A stretch of DNA of 64,000 bases from an uncultured Blautia sp. (GTDB lineage: Bacteria > Bacillota > Clostridia > Lachnospirales > Lachnospiraceae). Below, piece after piece: positions 50,674-59,468 of the stretch. Under the pieces are notes generated by a model. That model saw only the letters and a list, made by a program, of their open reading frames with translations, ran no database searches and was not told where the DNA came from. Position numbers and translations under genes: made by a program. Where the stretch lies: contig NZ_CAKRXI010000008.1 of NCBI RefSeq assembly GCF_934424005.1, positions 1 through 64,000 of the forward strand. The letters run 5' to 3'. Numbering within the stretch: the stretch's first letter is position 1; every line of letters starts with the position of its first letter.

Positions 50674-51756
50674 TTATTTTGTTTTATACATTGCTTCGTA
50701 ATATTTCTGATAATCACCACTGGTAACATTTTTCATCCAGTCTTCATGTTCGAAGAACCACTGAATTGTCAGACGGATACCATCTTCGAAACAGGTTTCC
50801 GGATACCAGCCAACTTCCTCTTTGATCTTGTCCGGTGCGATCGCATAACGACGGTCATGTCCCTTACGATCTTCTACATATGTGATCAGGTTCTCGCTGA
50901 CAAGTTCTTTACGAGGATCCCCTTCCGGGAGCATCTCCTGCAGAGTATCCAGAATGATATGAATGATCTGAATGTTCTGTTTTTCGTTGTGGCCACCGAT
51001 ATTGTATGTCTCGAAAAGTCTTCCCTTTTCCTGTACCATATCGATTCCTTTTGCATGATCCATTACATAAAGCCAGTCACGAACATTTTTTCCATCTCCG
51101 TATACCGGAAGTTTCTTTCCCTGAAGTGCATTGTTGATGATCAGTGGAATCAGTTTTTCCGGGAACTGGTATGGACCATAGTTATTACTGCAGTTTGTGA
51201 TATTTGCCGGGAATTTGTAAGTATCCATGTAGGATTTTACCAGCATATCAGAGGATGCTTTACTTGCAGAATACGGACTGTGCGGATCATATGGAGTTGT
51301 CTCATAGAAAAATCCGCCGTCCTCTTCCAGAGAACCATATACCTCATCCGTTGATACATGCAGGAATTTTTTGTCCGGTTTGAATGTTCCGTCCGGAAGT
51401 TCCCACGCAGATTTTGCCGCATTCAGCATAACCAGAGTTCCAAGTACGTTTGTCTTAACAAAGACTTCCGGATTACGGATACTTCTGTCTACATGACTTT
51501 CTGCTGCAAAATGAACGACTCTGTCAATGTCGTTTTCCTCAAAGATCTTCATGATTGCTTCGCTGTCACAAATATCAGCTTTCACAAATGTGTAGTTTTC
51601 ACGATCTTCAATGTCTTTCAGATTTTCAAGATTTCCTGCATAAGTCAGTTTATCTACATTGATAATGCGGATCTCGTTGTCATATTTCTTAAACATATAA
51701 TGAATATAGTTGGATCCGATAAATCCTGCGCCACCAGTTACAAGGTATGTTCTCAT
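50674..51756 (-). CDS. rfbB: dTDP-glucose 4,6-dehydratase
   Basis: A 360-residue extended short-chain dehydrogenase giving dTDP-4-keto-6-deoxyglucose. GGAGFIGSNYIHYM binds NAD, STDEVYG holds the Thr-Asp-Glu of the active site, and YSASKASSD the Tyr-Lys pair. SNNYGPYQFPEKLIPL is also typical. Its product is the branch point to rhamnose (RfbC, RfbD) and to Fuc4N (RffA). AGGAGG precedes the ATG. A hairpin terminator lies between it and the upstream L,D-transpeptidase gene, and another follows it, so it forms a separate unit. Confidence 0.97.
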   Translation of the reverse strand: MRTYLVTGGAGFIGSNYIHYMFKKYDNEIRIINVDKLTYAGNLENLKDIEDRENYTFVKADICDSEAIMKIFEENDIDRVVHFAAESHVDRSIRNPEVFVKTNVLGTLVMLNAAKSAWELPDGTFKPDKKFLHVSTDEVYGSLEEDGGFFYETTPYDPHSPYSASKASSDMLVKSYMDTYKFPANITNCSNNYGPYQFPEKLIPLIINNALQGKKLPVYGDGKNVRDWLYVMDHAKGIDMVQEKGRLFETYNIGGHNEKQNIQIIHIILDTLQEMLPEGDPRKELVSENLITYVEDRKGHDRRYAIAPDKIKEEVGWYPETCFEDGIRLTIQWFFEHEDWMKNVTSGDYQKYYEAMYKTK

Positions 51757-51774
51757 ATTTTACTTTTCCTCCTG

Positions 51775-51802
51775 AAAAGCGCCCTCCATTTGGGAGAGCG
51801 CT
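51775..51802 (-). terminator. Terminator or attenuator between the L,D-transpeptidase gene and rfbB
   Basis: AGCGC-CTCC/GGAG-GCGCT with a short loop, followed by TTTTC on the minus strand and then directly by the rfbB ribosome binding site. No separate rfbB promoter was seen, so read-through may supply rfbB. Confidence 0.7.
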
Positions 51803-51814
51803 GTATTTTATTAT

Positions 51815-54487
51815 TTACTTACAAGCCGGGTCCGTCGGGTCAAAGTTCTTGCTGCCTCTTAAAGGTGTGAGTGCTTTTCTGCCCAGAGGTCCTTTGAGTG
51901 CTTCATTGGATGTATATGTGCCATCAAAGATATGGATCTTGGAACCATTGCAGTTGTCCCAAACCCATTTTGCATCAGCTACACAGGCACGGATACATCC
52001 GTGAGATGCCGGATTTCCAAGTCTCAGGTACTCTCCAACCGGAAGATTATAACTGTTTGCCTGACCACATGCTACGGAATGAACAAAAATACCATTCACA
52101 ACATGTGTTCCATACTGTCCCCATGATGGTCCCATCAGTTCCTGCCAGCGTCCTGCTCTGTGCATTGTCCATGTTCCGGTAGGTGTCTCTGTACCGGCTT
52201 TACCAACAGAAACACGGATTGTCTTGATCGGGATTCTCATGGTGCTGTCTGTGTAAACAGTCAGCACTCCGTTCACACGGTCACAGGTCAGATAATAGCT
52301 GCTGCGTTTGAACTCATTTGTTCTGTCGTTGACTCTGTATCCTCTGCTGTCAAATCTGTACTGCATACCATTGATCCATCTGGTTGTATTCTTGACATAT
52401 TTGCCAGTCTTCGGATCGATATAACGTACATAGTTTCTGTTGTTATTTACAATAACCCAGCCAGCCTCAATGAAACGGCCTCTGCTATCCAGGCTTCCAT
52501 AAGTTCCATTGTGTTCTACACCGGTTTTATTTGTTACAGCTGTCAGATTCTGGAAATAGAAGTAATAGAATCTTCCGTCTGTCTTAATACGTTTCCAGCC
52601 ATTTTCTGCAAGTACACCGCTTTTGGAAGCATAATAGTATCTGCCATTATACTTAACCCATTTGCTTTTGTATACTTTACCTTTATATGATTTGGAACTG
52701 GATCTCTGGAAGAAGTAATATTTACCATTAATTTTGGTAACACCACTTGCCATACGTCCGTCTGCAAGATAATATCTTCCGCTCTTCCAGCAGTTTATAA
52801 AAGAGTTACCTTTGGAAGAGAAATAGAACCATCCGACAAATTTACCATTGACAGTAACTTTCTTGATTCCCTTCTGTTCCTGAACACGTCCTGCTACTTT
52901 TCCGAAATAATAATAGCGGTTTCCTGCTCCGGAAAGTTTCACCCAACGTTTTTTCCAAGTAGCGCGACGTCCGTTGCTGGTGAAATAGTATCTGTATTTA
53001 CCGTATTTGACCAGTTTGTTTCTGTATGCAACACCATTACCGTCAGCCATATAATAATATCTGTCAGCGCCCTTGACTGGTTTTCTGTTTCTGATCAGAT
53101 AACCATTTGCATCCAGCAGATAAAGATTGTCGCTGTTACTCAGAAGCTTGTATGCTCCGATTCCTTTTTTCTGGTAATCTCCGTTTGCATTAAAATAACG
53201 CCACTGTGTACCTTTATTGGTACTCTTTCCAAACCATCCGTTAACTGCCATCTTACCAGGAATATCTCCTGCTGATGCTGCCGGCTGGAAATAGCAGATG
53301 CCTCCGCTGATCTTCTGGTCTCCTACGTATGGCTTACCACCATTCAGAAGATAGTAAGAAGCTCCATTGATACTGTAGATCTTGTTTGCTTCAAGATTTA
53401 CCTGTTTACCATTATCATGACCATAATAGTTAAATACTCCCTGACCTGCATCCCAGATCCATGTATCGGAAATTGCCTGACCGAGCTGAGAATTATAAGG
53501 CGTCTTCTTATCTGCAGAAAGCGCATTCACAATCTGAACATCGCCTTCTGTACGGAAATAATAGAAATCATTTCCAACAGCATTTCTTCCTGTCAGAAGA
53601 TATCCATCTTTATCAAATGCATAATATCCTGAAGCCAGAACACTGTTATTAACATTCAATGTCGTAATCTTAACCAGACCATCTGCAGATGTATAATAAG
53701 CACTTGCACCTGCTTCCTCTGCCTGCTGTTCATCTGCAGCCGGCTGTGTCTCATCTGCTGTCTCAACAGCTGCCTGTGATTCATCTGCTACAGCTTCTGT
53801 AGTTTCTGCAGTTGTATCAACAGCCGCCTGTGATTCATCTGCTACAGCTTCTGTAGTTTCTGCTGCTGTATCAACAGCTGCATTCTCATCAGTTCCTGCT
53901 GCTTCTGCAGTTCCTGCTGCTTCTGCAGTTCCTGCTGCTTCTGCAGTTCCTGCTGCTTCTGCAGTTCCTTCTGTTCCGACAGCTGCTGCAGTTTCCTGTA
54001 TTCTGGAAGGTGAGTACTTTTCCAGTTTCCATTTGCCATTTACAAATTTCCATCTTGTATACTCAAGGGAAGCTACTTTACCATTAGCATCAGATGATTC
54101 ATTTGCTTTACCAGCTTCTTCTGCAGTTTCTTCTGTCACTGCCGGAGCCTCATCCTCTGCCTCTTCAGTCACAACCTCTTCCTCACCGGAACTGAAATCA
54201 ACATCTGCCTGATTGTCCGGATCTGCCAGAACGCTATCTTCTGCCGGATCTGCATCATCTGCTGCCGCATCTGAATCGATATCGACTGCAGAATCATCTA
54301 CTACTGCGGAATCATCTACTACTGCAGAACCATCGTTCTCATCCGCAACGGACGCTTCATCAGATTCCGTTTCCTCTGCCGCTGACACCTCAGAAGAAAA
54401 TTCGGCTGCACTGACAATACTTGCTTCTGCACCGGTAGATGCGCACATTGCAAGGCTCAACATTACTGCCACAACTTGTTTTTTCAC
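51815..54487 (-). CDS. L,D-transpeptidase (YkuD) with cell-wall-binding repeats
   Basis: An 890-residue exported protein with signal peptide. An acidic, low-complexity region (about 25-250) carries tandem repeats. Then come about 18 aromatic cell-wall-binding (choline/glucan-type) repeats of the form GKYYFF/GRYYYASKSG (about 265-740). The C-terminal YkuD domain has GTWTMHRAG, HVVNGIFVHSV and SHGCIR with the nucleophile Cys831. L,D-transpeptidases form 3-3 cross-links in peptidoglycan or attach proteins to it. The start codon is GTG after AAGGAGGAG. It lies 34 bases after the HPr gene and is likely read from the same transcript. Confidence 0.93.
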   Translation of the reverse strand: MKKQVVAVMLSLAMCASTGAEASIVSAAEFSSEVSAAEETESDEASVADENDGSAVVDDSAVVDDSAVDIDSDAAADDADPAEDSVLADPDNQADVDFSSGEEEVVTEEAEDEAPAVTEETAEEAGKANESSDANGKVASLEYTRWKFVNGKWKLEKYSPSRIQETAAAVGTEGTAEAAGTAEAAGTAEAAGTAEAAGTDENAAVDTAAETTEAVADESQAAVDTTAETTEAVADESQAAVETADETQPAADEQQAEEAGASAYYTSADGLVKITTLNVNNSVLASGYYAFDKDGYLLTGRNAVGNDFYYFRTEGDVQIVNALSADKKTPYNSQLGQAISDTWIWDAGQGVFNYYGHDNGKQVNLEANKIYSINGASYYLLNGGKPYVGDQKISGGICYFQPAASAGDIPGKMAVNGWFGKSTNKGTQWRYFNANGDYQKKGIGAYKLLSNSDNLYLLDANGYLIRNRKPVKGADRYYYMADGNGVAYRNKLVKYGKYRYYFTSNGRRATWKKRWVKLSGAGNRYYYFGKVAGRVQEQKGIKKVTVNGKFVGWFYFSSKGNSFINCWKSGRYYLADGRMASGVTKINGKYYFFQRSSSKSYKGKVYKSKWVKYNGRYYYASKSGVLAENGWKRIKTDGRFYYFYFQNLTAVTNKTGVEHNGTYGSLDSRGRFIEAGWVIVNNNRNYVRYIDPKTGKYVKNTTRWINGMQYRFDSRGYRVNDRTNEFKRSSYYLTCDRVNGVLTVYTDSTMRIPIKTIRVSVGKAGTETPTGTWTMHRAGRWQELMGPSWGQYGTHVVNGIFVHSVACGQANSYNLPVGEYLRLGNPASHGCIRACVADAKWVWDNCNGSKIHIFDGTYTSNEALKGPLGRKALTPLRGSKNFDPTDPACK
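53764..53883 (-). repeat. 54-bp tandem repeat in the L,D-transpeptidase gene
   Basis: Two units starting at 53764 and 53818 plus the beginning of a third at 53872. They encode AVADESQAAVDTTAETTE-type 18-residue repeats with few differences. Confidence 0.85.
53892..53963 (-). repeat. Four 18-bp tandem repeats in the L,D-transpeptidase gene
   Basis: Units GTTCCTGCTGCTTCTGCA, identical four times, encode the six-residue repeat AEAAGT. Exact identity suggests recent expansion. Confidence 0.9.
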
Positions 54488-54521
54488 AACTACTCCTCCT
54501 TAAACTTCTTTACATATGTTT

Positions 54522-54785
54522 CTATTCACCAAGACCACTGCTGATCGCATCGGTCAAAGCTTTCAATGCTTCCTGTTCGTCTGCCCCTTCGCAGACCAGT
54601 TCAATTTCATCTCCGCATTTTACACATGCTCCCAGTACACTCAATACACTCTTCGCGTTTGCTGTACCGCCTTCAAAAGTGAATGTGATCGCGGAACTGT
54701 ATTTTATAGCTTCATTACATAACATACCAGCCGGGCGCAAATGAAGCCCCGATGGATTATTGACTGTTATCTTCTGACTTACCAT
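54522..54785 (-). CDS. ptsH: HPr family phosphocarrier protein
   Basis: An 87-residue protein. SGLHLRPAG contains the phosphorylated His15 of the phosphotransferase system, and AKSVLSVLG contains Ser46, the HPr-kinase site. Both are conserved, so it can be a genuine HPr or a Crh-like regulator with His retained. No Enzyme I gene is near. It lies 14 bases after cdaR and 34 before the L,D-transpeptidase gene. The location links sugar-uptake signalling with c-di-AMP control, at least at the level of transcription. AGGAGATT precedes the ATG. Confidence 0.92.
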   Translation of the reverse strand: MVSQKITVNNPSGLHLRPAGMLCNEAIKYSSAITFTFEGGTANAKSVLSVLGACVKCGDEIELVCEGADEQEALKALTDAISSGLGE

Positions 54786-54799
54786 TCTGAAATCTCCTG

Positions 54800-56080
54800 T
54801 TAATTGCTTTCATCTGCTGTAGAAATTTTGGAAATCTCCACCCCTGTTGTCACTTCGTCTACCAGCTCATATCCCTTCGGGATTTCTATGCTGACAGGCA
54901 CCTCATAACTTCCTTCACTCATTCCCTTAAGATCTATTGACGCTTTAATATCGCCTTCTGTGAGATCTGCAAGATCATCGGAAGTTTTCTTAACACGAAT
55001 TTCTATCTTTGCAGTATCAAATGAAACCTGCATTCCCTCAGGTGAATCATTCACAATTATATTCTTTGTCGGGACCTCGCATACATTGCTTCCCTCCGGA
55101 AGAATATTTACTCTGACAAATACATCTTCGCTGGAATCGCTGGTAAGCTTCAGGCCATCCGGCAGGTAATCTGAAATATTGATTTTCTCTTCAAAATCAC
55201 TGTTTCGATCCGAAATATCTGCCACAGAACCCGGCAGCCAGATCGTATTATTCTGCTCTTTCAGTGCTGCCAGCGCGTCTTCGCTTCCGGCAATACTGAT
55301 CACATTCGGTGTTGTCGTAACACTCTCCACCTGATATCCTGCTGCCGGAGTACCGGAATACTCTACACTGATTTTGACATTTGACTGAACTTTCCATAAT
55401 TTTGCAGTTACATATACTTTCGAAACATTCAGATAGCCCATATCTGTATCGGTAAATTCCTCACCGTTCTTATCAATGATCTTGACATCGGTCTCCTGGG
55501 TCACATCTTCCGTTGCTCCATCTACATCGATGGAAGCATTTACCTTATCTATTTTATTGATCAGAGACACCGGACCTGTAATTTTGATTTTCTCCGGATT
55601 AGAGGTCAGCGCTCCAATTTCATAGCCCCTGTCAGGTTTTGTGTTGTTTGTATTCACATTTACTACAAACTCCTGTGTATCTTTATCCTCCAGATGAAGG
55701 CTCAGATTCTGCGGGCTCACTTCAATATTGTCTGCTGAAATCCGCCCACAGGATACAGTGATCGGAACCATGACCGGATCTGTATTCAGGCTCACCGCCT
55801 GCTGAAGATCCGCAACCGCACGAATATCATTGAGTGAGATCCTGTCCAGAATCTTTCTCTGAGCTTTGATCGTCACACGGATGGGAACCTGTTCTTCATC
55901 CTGCATACACATTTTTCCGTCTGCATCGATATATGCCTCATTCAGCAATTCCACATCTGACACAATGAATGACTTTGTACTGATCGGATTGTTTATATTA
56001 ACAACCAGAAGCCATACCAGAATAGCAATTGCAAGAGACAGAATTTTCAAAGAAAGATTATTTCCTATTTTTTTCTTCAT
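54800..56080 (-). CDS. cdaR: CdaA regulator CdaR (YbbR-domain protein)
   Basis: A 426-residue protein with one N-terminal transmembrane helix (about 11-30) and four YbbR-like beta repeats outside the membrane, with recurrent phrases such as SPQNLSLHLE and TTPNVISIAGSEDALAAL. CdaR binds and modulates the membrane diadenylate cyclase CdaA. The gene overlaps cdaA by 23 bases. Confidence 0.92.
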   Translation of the reverse strand: MKKKIGNNLSLKILSLAIAILVWLLVVNINNPISTKSFIVSDVELLNEAYIDADGKMCMQDEEQVPIRVTIKAQRKILDRISLNDIRAVADLQQAVSLNTDPVMVPITVSCGRISADNIEVSPQNLSLHLEDKDTQEFVVNVNTNNTKPDRGYEIGALTSNPEKIKITGPVSLINKIDKVNASIDVDGATEDVTQETDVKIIDKNGEEFTDTDMGYLNVSKVYVTAKLWKVQSNVKISVEYSGTPAAGYQVESVTTTPNVISIAGSEDALAALKEQNNTIWLPGSVADISDRNSDFEEKINISDYLPDGLKLTSDSSEDVFVRVNILPEGSNVCEVPTKNIIVNDSPEGMQVSFDTAKIEIRVKKTSDDLADLTEGDIKASIDLKGMSEGSYEVPVSIEIPKGYELVDEVTTGVEISKISTADESN

Positions 56081-56945
56081 GTTTCACTCTTCCCTTCAAC
56101 AACTGTCTCAGTTTGCTGTTATCCACAATTTTCTTATTCTGTGCTTTCTCCAGTACTTCACGAAGCTGACTGCTGCTGATATTTCGCAACAACTGACCAT
56201 TCTGTGCCACTGAAACCTGTCCTGTTTCCTCTGAAACAATAATCGTAACAGAATCTGTCACTTCACTGATTCCAACACCTGCACGATGTCTGGTTCCAAG
56301 CTGTTTACTCAGTTCCATATTGTCAGACAATGGAAGATAACAGGTTGCAGCAATGATACGATTTTCTCTTACGATCACTGCACCGTCATGGAGTGGTGTA
56401 TTGTGTTCAAAAATATTGATCATCAGCTGACTGGTCAGAAGAGCATCCACATTGATTCCCGTTCTGACATATTCATCAAGTCTGATCTCCTGTTCGATCA
56501 CGATCAGTGCGCCAGTCTTAACCTCAGCCATATCAAAACATGCTTTGATCAGTTCATTGACCGTCTTATCTGTAAATCTTTCTTTTACTTCTTTGCCGGA
56601 ATCAAAAGGAAAAATGGATGCCATAATTTTTTTCTGTCCCAGCTGTTCCACAACCTTTCGCAATTCAGGTTGAAATATTACAACGATTGCCGTGATCAGT
56701 GCACTTGCCAGCTTTGATACGATCCACAGGATCGTATTCATCTTAAATATATAAGCAATAATAAGAAATGCGCCAATGACCAGAAGTCCCTTAAGCAGAG
56801 TATATGCACGTGTAAATTTGATCCACACCATGAACTGATATACGAAAAATGTAATCAGGATTATTTCAATGATATCGATAATGCTGACAGACGGCAGATT
56901 GATATCTGATAAATATCTTGCCAGTATGTCTGTAATATTCCGCAT
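56058..56945 (-). CDS. cdaA: Diadenylate cyclase CdaA
   Basis: A 295-residue membrane enzyme that makes cyclic di-AMP from two ATP. Three helices (about 20-85) precede the DAC domain with its two catalytic blocks: LHDGAVIV (the DGA motif) and GTRHRAGVGI (the RHR motif). It is coupled to cdaR. In many Firmicutes glmM follows cdaR; here HPr takes that place. c-di-AMP controls potassium, osmolyte and wall homeostasis. Confidence 0.96.
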   Translation of the reverse strand: MRNITDILARYLSDINLPSVSIIDIIEIILITFFVYQFMVWIKFTRAYTLLKGLLVIGAFLIIAYIFKMNTILWIVSKLASALITAIVVIFQPELRKVVEQLGQKKIMASIFPFDSGKEVKERFTDKTVNELIKACFDMAEVKTGALIVIEQEIRLDEYVRTGINVDALLTSQLMINIFEHNTPLHDGAVIVRENRIIAATCYLPLSDNMELSKQLGTRHRAGVGISEVTDSVTIIVSEETGQVSVAQNGQLLRNISSSQLREVLEKAQNKKIVDNSKLRQLLKGRVKHEEKNRK

Positions 56946-56992
56946 AAACTCTCCTCTCCTTCTGTTGCTGTTGTCAGGTTACTTTTGCCGGA

Positions 56993-58102
56993 TTACAGAT
57001 CCTTCAGGGATTCCTCCAGTTTTTTCTCAAAATCAATATCATCTATATCAGCCTTCTGTACTACAGACGCCTCTTCTGTTTCCTGAACTCTTTTTTTCTT
57101 TTTCGGTGGCTCTTCGCCCTGAAAAAGCGGGGTGGAATAATTTACCACGCGCTCTGCTGATTTTCGTTCTTCTCTTGCAGATTCTCCGTTGATCTTTTTG
57201 ATACTTCTCTCAGAAGTAGCAACCAGCGCCTTCGGAACAGCTTTCACATAATAATAGTAATCGTCATCTTCATATTCCAGACGTTCAGTTCTTGTATAGT
57301 CTCCGCCAAACACAAAAAACTCCAGTATGATTCCAACCAGTACCGCAACCACAGTATAAATGATCAGTGAAAATACGGAAATTGAAATTCCAAGACTCAT
57401 ACTTCCTGCCAGCATGATCACAATATAGATCACTCCACCGGCAACAATTGCAATTCTCCATGCATAATCAAACATGCGGGTACGAATCAGATTCACAGCA
57501 AGAACCACTACAATAAAAGCGATCAGTGTAAGCCACATTTCACCATTCTTCATAAGGCTGTCTGACAGAAGTGTCAGCTTACCGACAATGTCTGAGTCCA
57601 TGCCGAGAAGAGCCTGCGACTGTATACGTACTGTACGGACAAAATAATAGATGATCACGCCGCCAGCAGCCGGAAGTGCTGATACCGCACTGCTGAGAAG
57701 TCCGCATCCAATCGGAAGCAGCACCGGAATATCAAATGCAAATGCGAGTGGTGTAAACACAAGCACAATGTTTTTGCCGCTGCTGAAACGCAGGAAAAGT
57801 ATCATCATGAACAGAACCAGCACCAGAAGAAAAGCTGCAACTTCGATTCCAAGTGCATAACAATGACCCACCATCAGTGCAAATCCTGCGAAGATCATCA
57901 TTCCGGATGGAAGAATACAGCAGATCAGCGATAAGATCAGTACAACAAAAATATTATCCAGTGCAGTCATATATCCCATGTTGCTATTGATCCAGATGAA
58001 ATAAACCAGTGCAAGGACAAATTTCAGTAAAGGAAGCAGGTACATTTCGTACTGTGCATAAATTCCTTTTATTTTCTGTTTAAATTCCAGTAATGCTGTC
58101 AT
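56993..58102 (-). CDS. Polytopic membrane protein of unknown function
   Basis: A 369-residue protein. Residues 1-265 hold about eight to ten hydrophobic helices; the remaining 105 form a charged cytoplasmic tail with YEDDDYYYYVKAVPK and a PPKKKKR cluster. I do not recognise a family with confidence. It lies 47 bases upstream of cdaA and overlaps a small membrane-protein gene by four bases (ATGA). The stable pairing suggests a two-part complex, possibly in wall synthesis or c-di-AMP control; that is inference from position only. Confidence 0.75.
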   Translation of the reverse strand: MTALLEFKQKIKGIYAQYEMYLLPLLKFVLALVYFIWINSNMGYMTALDNIFVVLILSLICCILPSGMMIFAGFALMVGHCYALGIEVAAFLLVLVLFMMILFLRFSSGKNIVLVFTPLAFAFDIPVLLPIGCGLLSSAVSALPAAGGVIIYYFVRTVRIQSQALLGMDSDIVGKLTLLSDSLMKNGEMWLTLIAFIVVVLAVNLIRTRMFDYAWRIAIVAGGVIYIVIMLAGSMSLGISISVFSLIIYTVVAVLVGIILEFFVFGGDYTRTERLEYEDDDYYYYVKAVPKALVATSERSIKKINGESAREERKSAERVVNYSTPLFQGEEPPKKKKRVQETEEASVVQKADIDDIDFEKKLEESLKDL

Positions 58103-58533
58103 TTACGATACCCTCCTGCGTTTCCTCTGCCAGAAGATTTTTTTTCTTCTCTGGCATAAATCTTATTCAGTTCAGTAAGCTGACTGTAGTATTCTCTGAC
58201 ACTCTTTTTCGCCCGATAATACTGAACCGAGTACTGTATATACGTCAGGACTGAATATGCCACAAGTACGATCAGATAGCCGATCACAATGTATACACCG
58301 AGCATTATCAGATTCATTTTGTGTATATTCTCCAGGAGATACTCTCCAAAATAAACCGCTACAGCTGCAACGATCAGACAATATCCAATTGTAACCAGAA
58401 AAAAATTCTTGATCAGTGCCAGCCCTATATAATCGCTTCGGTAATATTTGCTGACCGGCAGATATTTTCTGCCCTTGCCCTGCTCATACATGGCAAGTTT
58501 TGTCATAATCTTAACCTTCTCTTCGTTGATCAT
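58099..58533 (-). CDS. Small membrane protein of unknown function
   Basis: A 144-residue protein. A basic N-terminal segment (KGRKYLPVSKYYRSDY) precedes two transmembrane helices (about 35-55 and 70-95) and a helical, charged end. It is translationally coupled to the large membrane protein. No motif gives a function. Confidence 0.7.
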   Translation of the reverse strand: MINEEKVKIMTKLAMYEQGKGRKYLPVSKYYRSDYIGLALIKNFFLVTIGYCLIVAAVAVYFGEYLLENIHKMNLIMLGVYIVIGYLIVLVAYSVLTYIQYSVQYYRAKKSVREYYSQLTELNKIYAREEKKSSGRGNAGGYRK

Positions 58534-58698
58534 ATCCTGCTCCTCACAATCATTGTTACTGTAAGCAGTAACTTGTTTAAACCATATTTCCTGAAAACAT
58601 CAGAAATAATCATACATAGATTGATTGTATCATATATCCCGAATCATGAAAAGTATTTTTTCCACTTCCGTCCAACCTTCGTTCAAAGATGTACCTGT

Positions 58699-59406
58699 TC
58701 AGATGTTTCCCGTACACAAAGTTACAAAAAATACAGCTTTCGCTCCATTTTCCAGCAGACATTCTGCCATGGCTTCCACTGTACTCCCTGTCGTGTACAC
58801 ATCATCGACCACAAGAATTCTCAGGCCTGTTACCGGCACTGCTGCCCGAAACGCATTTTTGAGATTTTTCTTTCGCTCTTTAGCGTCCAGTTTTTTCTGT
58901 GAACGTGTTTCCCTGGACTTGTAAATAACATCTTCCGCAACCGGAATTCCAAGGATTTTCCCAATGCGTTCTGCCAGATCGGCAGCCTGGTTAAACCCTC
59001 TCATTCTCTTTTTGCGCCTGTGAAGCGGCACCGGAATGATTACGTCCGGCCTCCAGCTTCGTATATCTCTTCCAACATATCTGCATATCGCTTCTGCATA
59101 ATATTTCCCATATTCACGGCTCCCGTAATATTTATAGCGAAGAAGCGAATTCTTCATCTGCCCATTATACAGAAACACACTTCTTCCGCGAATAAATTTC
59201 CGTTCTCTGTGCCGGCATTCACTGCAGTATTCTTCCGTCTCATTTACTGGTTTTCCACATTTCATACAATAATATTCTGAAACAGGATGAAAAATCGATT
59301 CGCACTGCGGACAGATGCTTCTTTGTTTATCCTCCAGAATCCCGCCGCACGCAGGACATCTGGGAGGGTACAGTACATCCAGACATTTTTCTTTTATTTT
59401 TTTCAA
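58699..59406 (-). CDS. comFC: ComFC-type phosphoribosyltransferase-like competence protein
   Basis: A 235-residue cytosolic protein. An N-terminal zinc-binding region has four CxxC pairs (CPACGG, CPQC, CMKCGK, CSEC). The phosphoribosyltransferase-like domain ends with ILVVDDVYTTGSTVEAMAE, the PRPP loop. ComFC helps DNA uptake and recombination of single strands. The start codon is TTG after GGAGAAAGG. It follows recD2 by 62 bases, so two DNA-handling genes are together. Confidence 0.92.
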   Translation of the reverse strand: MKKIKEKCLDVLYPPRCPACGGILEDKQRSICPQCESIFHPVSEYYCMKCGKPVNETEEYCSECRHRERKFIRGRSVFLYNGQMKNSLLRYKYYGSREYGKYYAEAICRYVGRDIRSWRPDVIIPVPLHRRKKRMRGFNQAADLAERIGKILGIPVAEDVIYKSRETRSQKKLDAKERKKNLKNAFRAAVPVTGLRILVVDDVYTTGSTVEAMAECLLENGAKAVFFVTLCTGNI

Positions 59407-59468
59407 AGAAAGCCTTTCTCCCCGATGATATGCTCTCTTTTCCTGTTATCGAGTTCTTTTGCAGAGAT

